DNA from: an uncultured Actinomycetes bacterium
GTDB taxonomy: Bacteria; Actinomycetota; Actinomycetes; Nanopelagicales; Nanopelagicaceae
Direction of reading: 5' to 3'
DNA: 6,434 nt
NCBI GenBank assembly: GCA_903852955.1
Contig: CAINSH010000199.1
Location: 1-6,434, forward strand
Shown here: positions 6,418 through 6,434 of the stretch, in pieces
How positions within the stretch are numbered: position 1 is the first letter of the stretch
How the letters are laid out: the number at the start of each line of letters is the position of its first letter
Notes under the pieces: generated by a model
What the model was told of the DNA's origin: nothing
Database searches by the model: none
Seen by the model: the letters and a program-made list of their open reading frames with translations, nothing else
Translations under genes and position numbers: made by a program

Positions 6418-6434
6418 ATGGGCGATGAGGTCAG
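6418..6434 (+). CDS. Start of an unidentified CDS, cut by window edge
   Basis: Only five full codons are visible, reading Met-Gly-Asp-Glu-Val. A good AAGGA site lies 7 nt upstream, and the gene follows tRNA-Cys by about 31 nt in the same direction. It may be read through from the tRNA transcript or from its own promoter, but no clear -10 box was found in the short gap. The product cannot be named from so few residues. Confidence 0.5.

Noticed and set aside
1..6434. CRISPR array, insertion sequence, toxin-antitoxin or phage-defence module
   Set aside because: No direct-repeat array, transposase motif, terminal inverted repeat or defence-protein motif was seen. Apart from one relic-like gene, the window is housekeeping.

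Overview
The window looks like a compact, moderately AT-rich actinobacterial chromosome segment. Three things point that way: the run thrS, HIT (Ap4A phosphorylase-like), pgsA (phosphatidylinositol-phosphate synthase) and PIM acyltransferase, which matches the order I know from Mycobacterium; genes packed with 4-bp ATGA overlaps or gaps of a few bases; and -10 boxes placed for leaderless mRNAs. The low GC and extreme compaction would suit a streamlined aquatic actinobacterium (Nanopelagicales/acI type), but that assignment is an inference. There is no gene-free stretch over 300 bases.

Layout, left to right. Positions 1-669 (minus) hold the N-terminal 223 codons of a PatA-like phosphatidylinositol mannoside acyltransferase, cut by the window edge. 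It overlaps pgsA (666-1265, minus) by 4 bp. A 24-bp gap with overlapping divergent -10 boxes separates pgsA from a plus-strand gene at 1290-1874. That gene encodes what I read as a shrunken, P-loop-less relic of an EF-G-like (EF-G2/FusB type) GTPase domain. Its stop codon directly abuts the stop of the convergent HIT gene (1875-2396, minus). Upstream of HIT on the minus strand lie thrS (2400-4382), pabC (4387-5136) and pabB (5133 to about 6122), all tightly spaced. At the right end, on the plus strand, are tRNA-Gly(GCC) at 6192-6264, a terminator-like hairpin at 6277-6312, tRNA-Cys(GCA) at 6313-6386, and the first codons of a CDS with a clear Shine-Dalgarno at 6418.

How they work together. 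PabB and PabC convert chorismate (with PabA, not in the window) through aminodeoxychorismate to p-aminobenzoate for folate. ThrS charges tRNA-Thr, and the HIT enzyme plausibly removes Ap4A, a by-product of aminoacyl-tRNA synthetases. PgsA makes phosphatidylinositol phosphate, the lipid anchor whose mannosides the PatA-like enzyme acylates. No mobile element, CRISPR array or defence system is visible. The most unusual item is the degenerate EF-G-like protein and its bidirectional promoter.
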